In this document: in pieces, positions 5,793 to 6,252 of the stretch | Position numbering within the stretch: the stretch's first letter is position 1 | Layout of the letters: each line of letters opens with the position of its first letter | DNA from: an uncultured Desulfobacterales bacterium | Lineage (GTDB): Bacteria > Desulfobacterota > Desulfobacteria > Desulfobacterales > G020354645 | DNA length: 6,252 nt | Assembly (NCBI GenBank): GCA_947259865.1 | Contig: CAMYNZ010000072.1 | Location: forward strand, 1 to 6,252 | Direction of reading: 5' to 3' | Notes under the pieces: generated by a model | What the model was told of the DNA's origin: nothing | Databases searched by the model: none | What the model saw: only the letters and a program-made list of their open reading frames with translations | Program-made: the position numbers and the translations under genes

Positions 5793-6252
5793 ATGGAAAA
5801 AAATAATAAAAATACGGCTGAGCCTGAAATAAAGGATGATAAGACAGAGGTCCTCAAAAATGGTTCAGAGAATGAGTTAAAAACGAACGCCCCTGACCCC
5901 GATTCAGACAGGTTGACCCAAAAGGAATCAGCTGAAGCTCTCGGATCCGAGTCTGAAAAGTCAGATGCAGACGACCCTGTGGACGATAGGCCTGACTCCC
6001 AGGATGGCAGCCTCCCAAATTCTGATAAAAGCGATTCAGAAGACGTATCAACCGCGGATCCCCGGAACGATGAAAACGATGCGGAGAATGAAGAAACCGC
6101 TGCAGCCAATGAAGACGATGGGGTTGAAATCAGAGAAGTCCATGAAAAATCTAAATCAAAAATGTGGGGTCTGGTGGCAGCAGTGCTGGTACTGGCCATT
6201 ATCAGTGGCGGCCTTTACTGGGGTTGGAACAGATGGAAACAACCGGACCTGC
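5793..6252 (+). CDS. Acidic low-complexity single-pass membrane protein (3' end outside window)
   Basis: Open to the right edge: 153 codons seen, C-terminus missing. Residues 1-118 are very rich in Asp, Glu, Ser and Asn with few hydrophobics, so this part is probably disordered. A basic KSKSK (119-123) is followed by a hydrophobic helix at about 125-144 (WGLVAAVLVLAII...), then WNRWK. By the positive-inside rule the acidic tail would be cytoplasmic and the unseen main domain periplasmic. The layout recalls HemX-type and similar bitopic proteins, but nothing here proves that family. The ATG at 5793 is the first in frame; an in-frame TAA lies about 15 codons upstream. The ribosome site is poor. 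Regular codon use in this frame and the clean membrane segment support a real gene over the long serine-rich antisense reading frame. It may be transcribed from 5282 or from an unseen promoter. Confidence 0.8.
   Translation, partial: MEKNNKNTAEPEIKDDKTEVLKNGSENELKTNAPDPDSDRLTQKESAEALGSESEKSDADDPVDDRPDSQDGSLPNSDKSDSEDVSTADPRNDENDAENEETAAANEDDGVEIREVHEKSKSKMWGLVAAVLVLAIISGGLYWGWNRWKQPDL

Noticed and set aside
5528..6199. Long minus-strand reading frame (223 codons, very Ser/Phe-rich)
   Set aside because: It is the antisense of the Asp/Glu/Ser-rich plus-strand gene at 5793; its serine and phenylalanine runs are the complement of GA-rich codons. The plus frame has a clean membrane helix and continues to the edge.

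Overview
The window looks like chromosomal housekeeping DNA from a Gram-negative bacterium, probably an anaerobe. The signs are an oxygen-sensitive-type QueH epoxyqueuosine reductase, a DUF374 acyltransferase of the kind found in bacteria with an outer membrane, a tRNA with an encoded CCA end, and moderate G+C. Sulfate-reducing Desulfobacterota is my best guess, but that is an impression from the proteins, not a proof. I see no insertion sequence, phage gene, CRISPR array or integrase.

Left part (1-3613, minus strand): a compact operon read right to left. It encodes Maf (dTTP/UTP pyrophosphatase type), a YggS/PLPBP pyridoxal-phosphate homeostasis protein with a TTG start, QueH (last step of queuosine synthesis), and a membrane M48 metallopeptidase with C-terminal TPR repeats that runs off the left edge. 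The junctions are tight: 34 nt, a 4-nt ATGA overlap, and 5 nt. Single transcription and partial translational coupling are therefore likely.

Middle (3614-4547): maf is divergent from a plus-strand gene. One TTGACAA sequence can act as the -35 box in both directions. The maf promoter would start its transcript at or next to the ATG, that is, a leaderless mRNA. The plus-strand gene encodes an undescribed 218-residue protein with a Rossmann-type nucleotide-binding start and clustered cysteines. It is followed by tRNA-Leu(UAA) with its own terminator.

Right part (4556-6252, plus strand): a DUF374 lysophospholipid acyltransferase-like gene starts 9 nt after the tRNA terminator. Next is a 541-bp non-coding stretch with a good promoter, a strong hairpin, several perfect palindromes and a site resembling the ParB-binding parS sequence. 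The window ends in the 5' part of a gene for a very acidic, low-complexity protein with one transmembrane helix.

The genes are mostly of recognised families. The points that most deserve a second look are the cysteine-rich Rossmann protein, the structured intergenic region with the parS-like site, and the back-to-back promoters.
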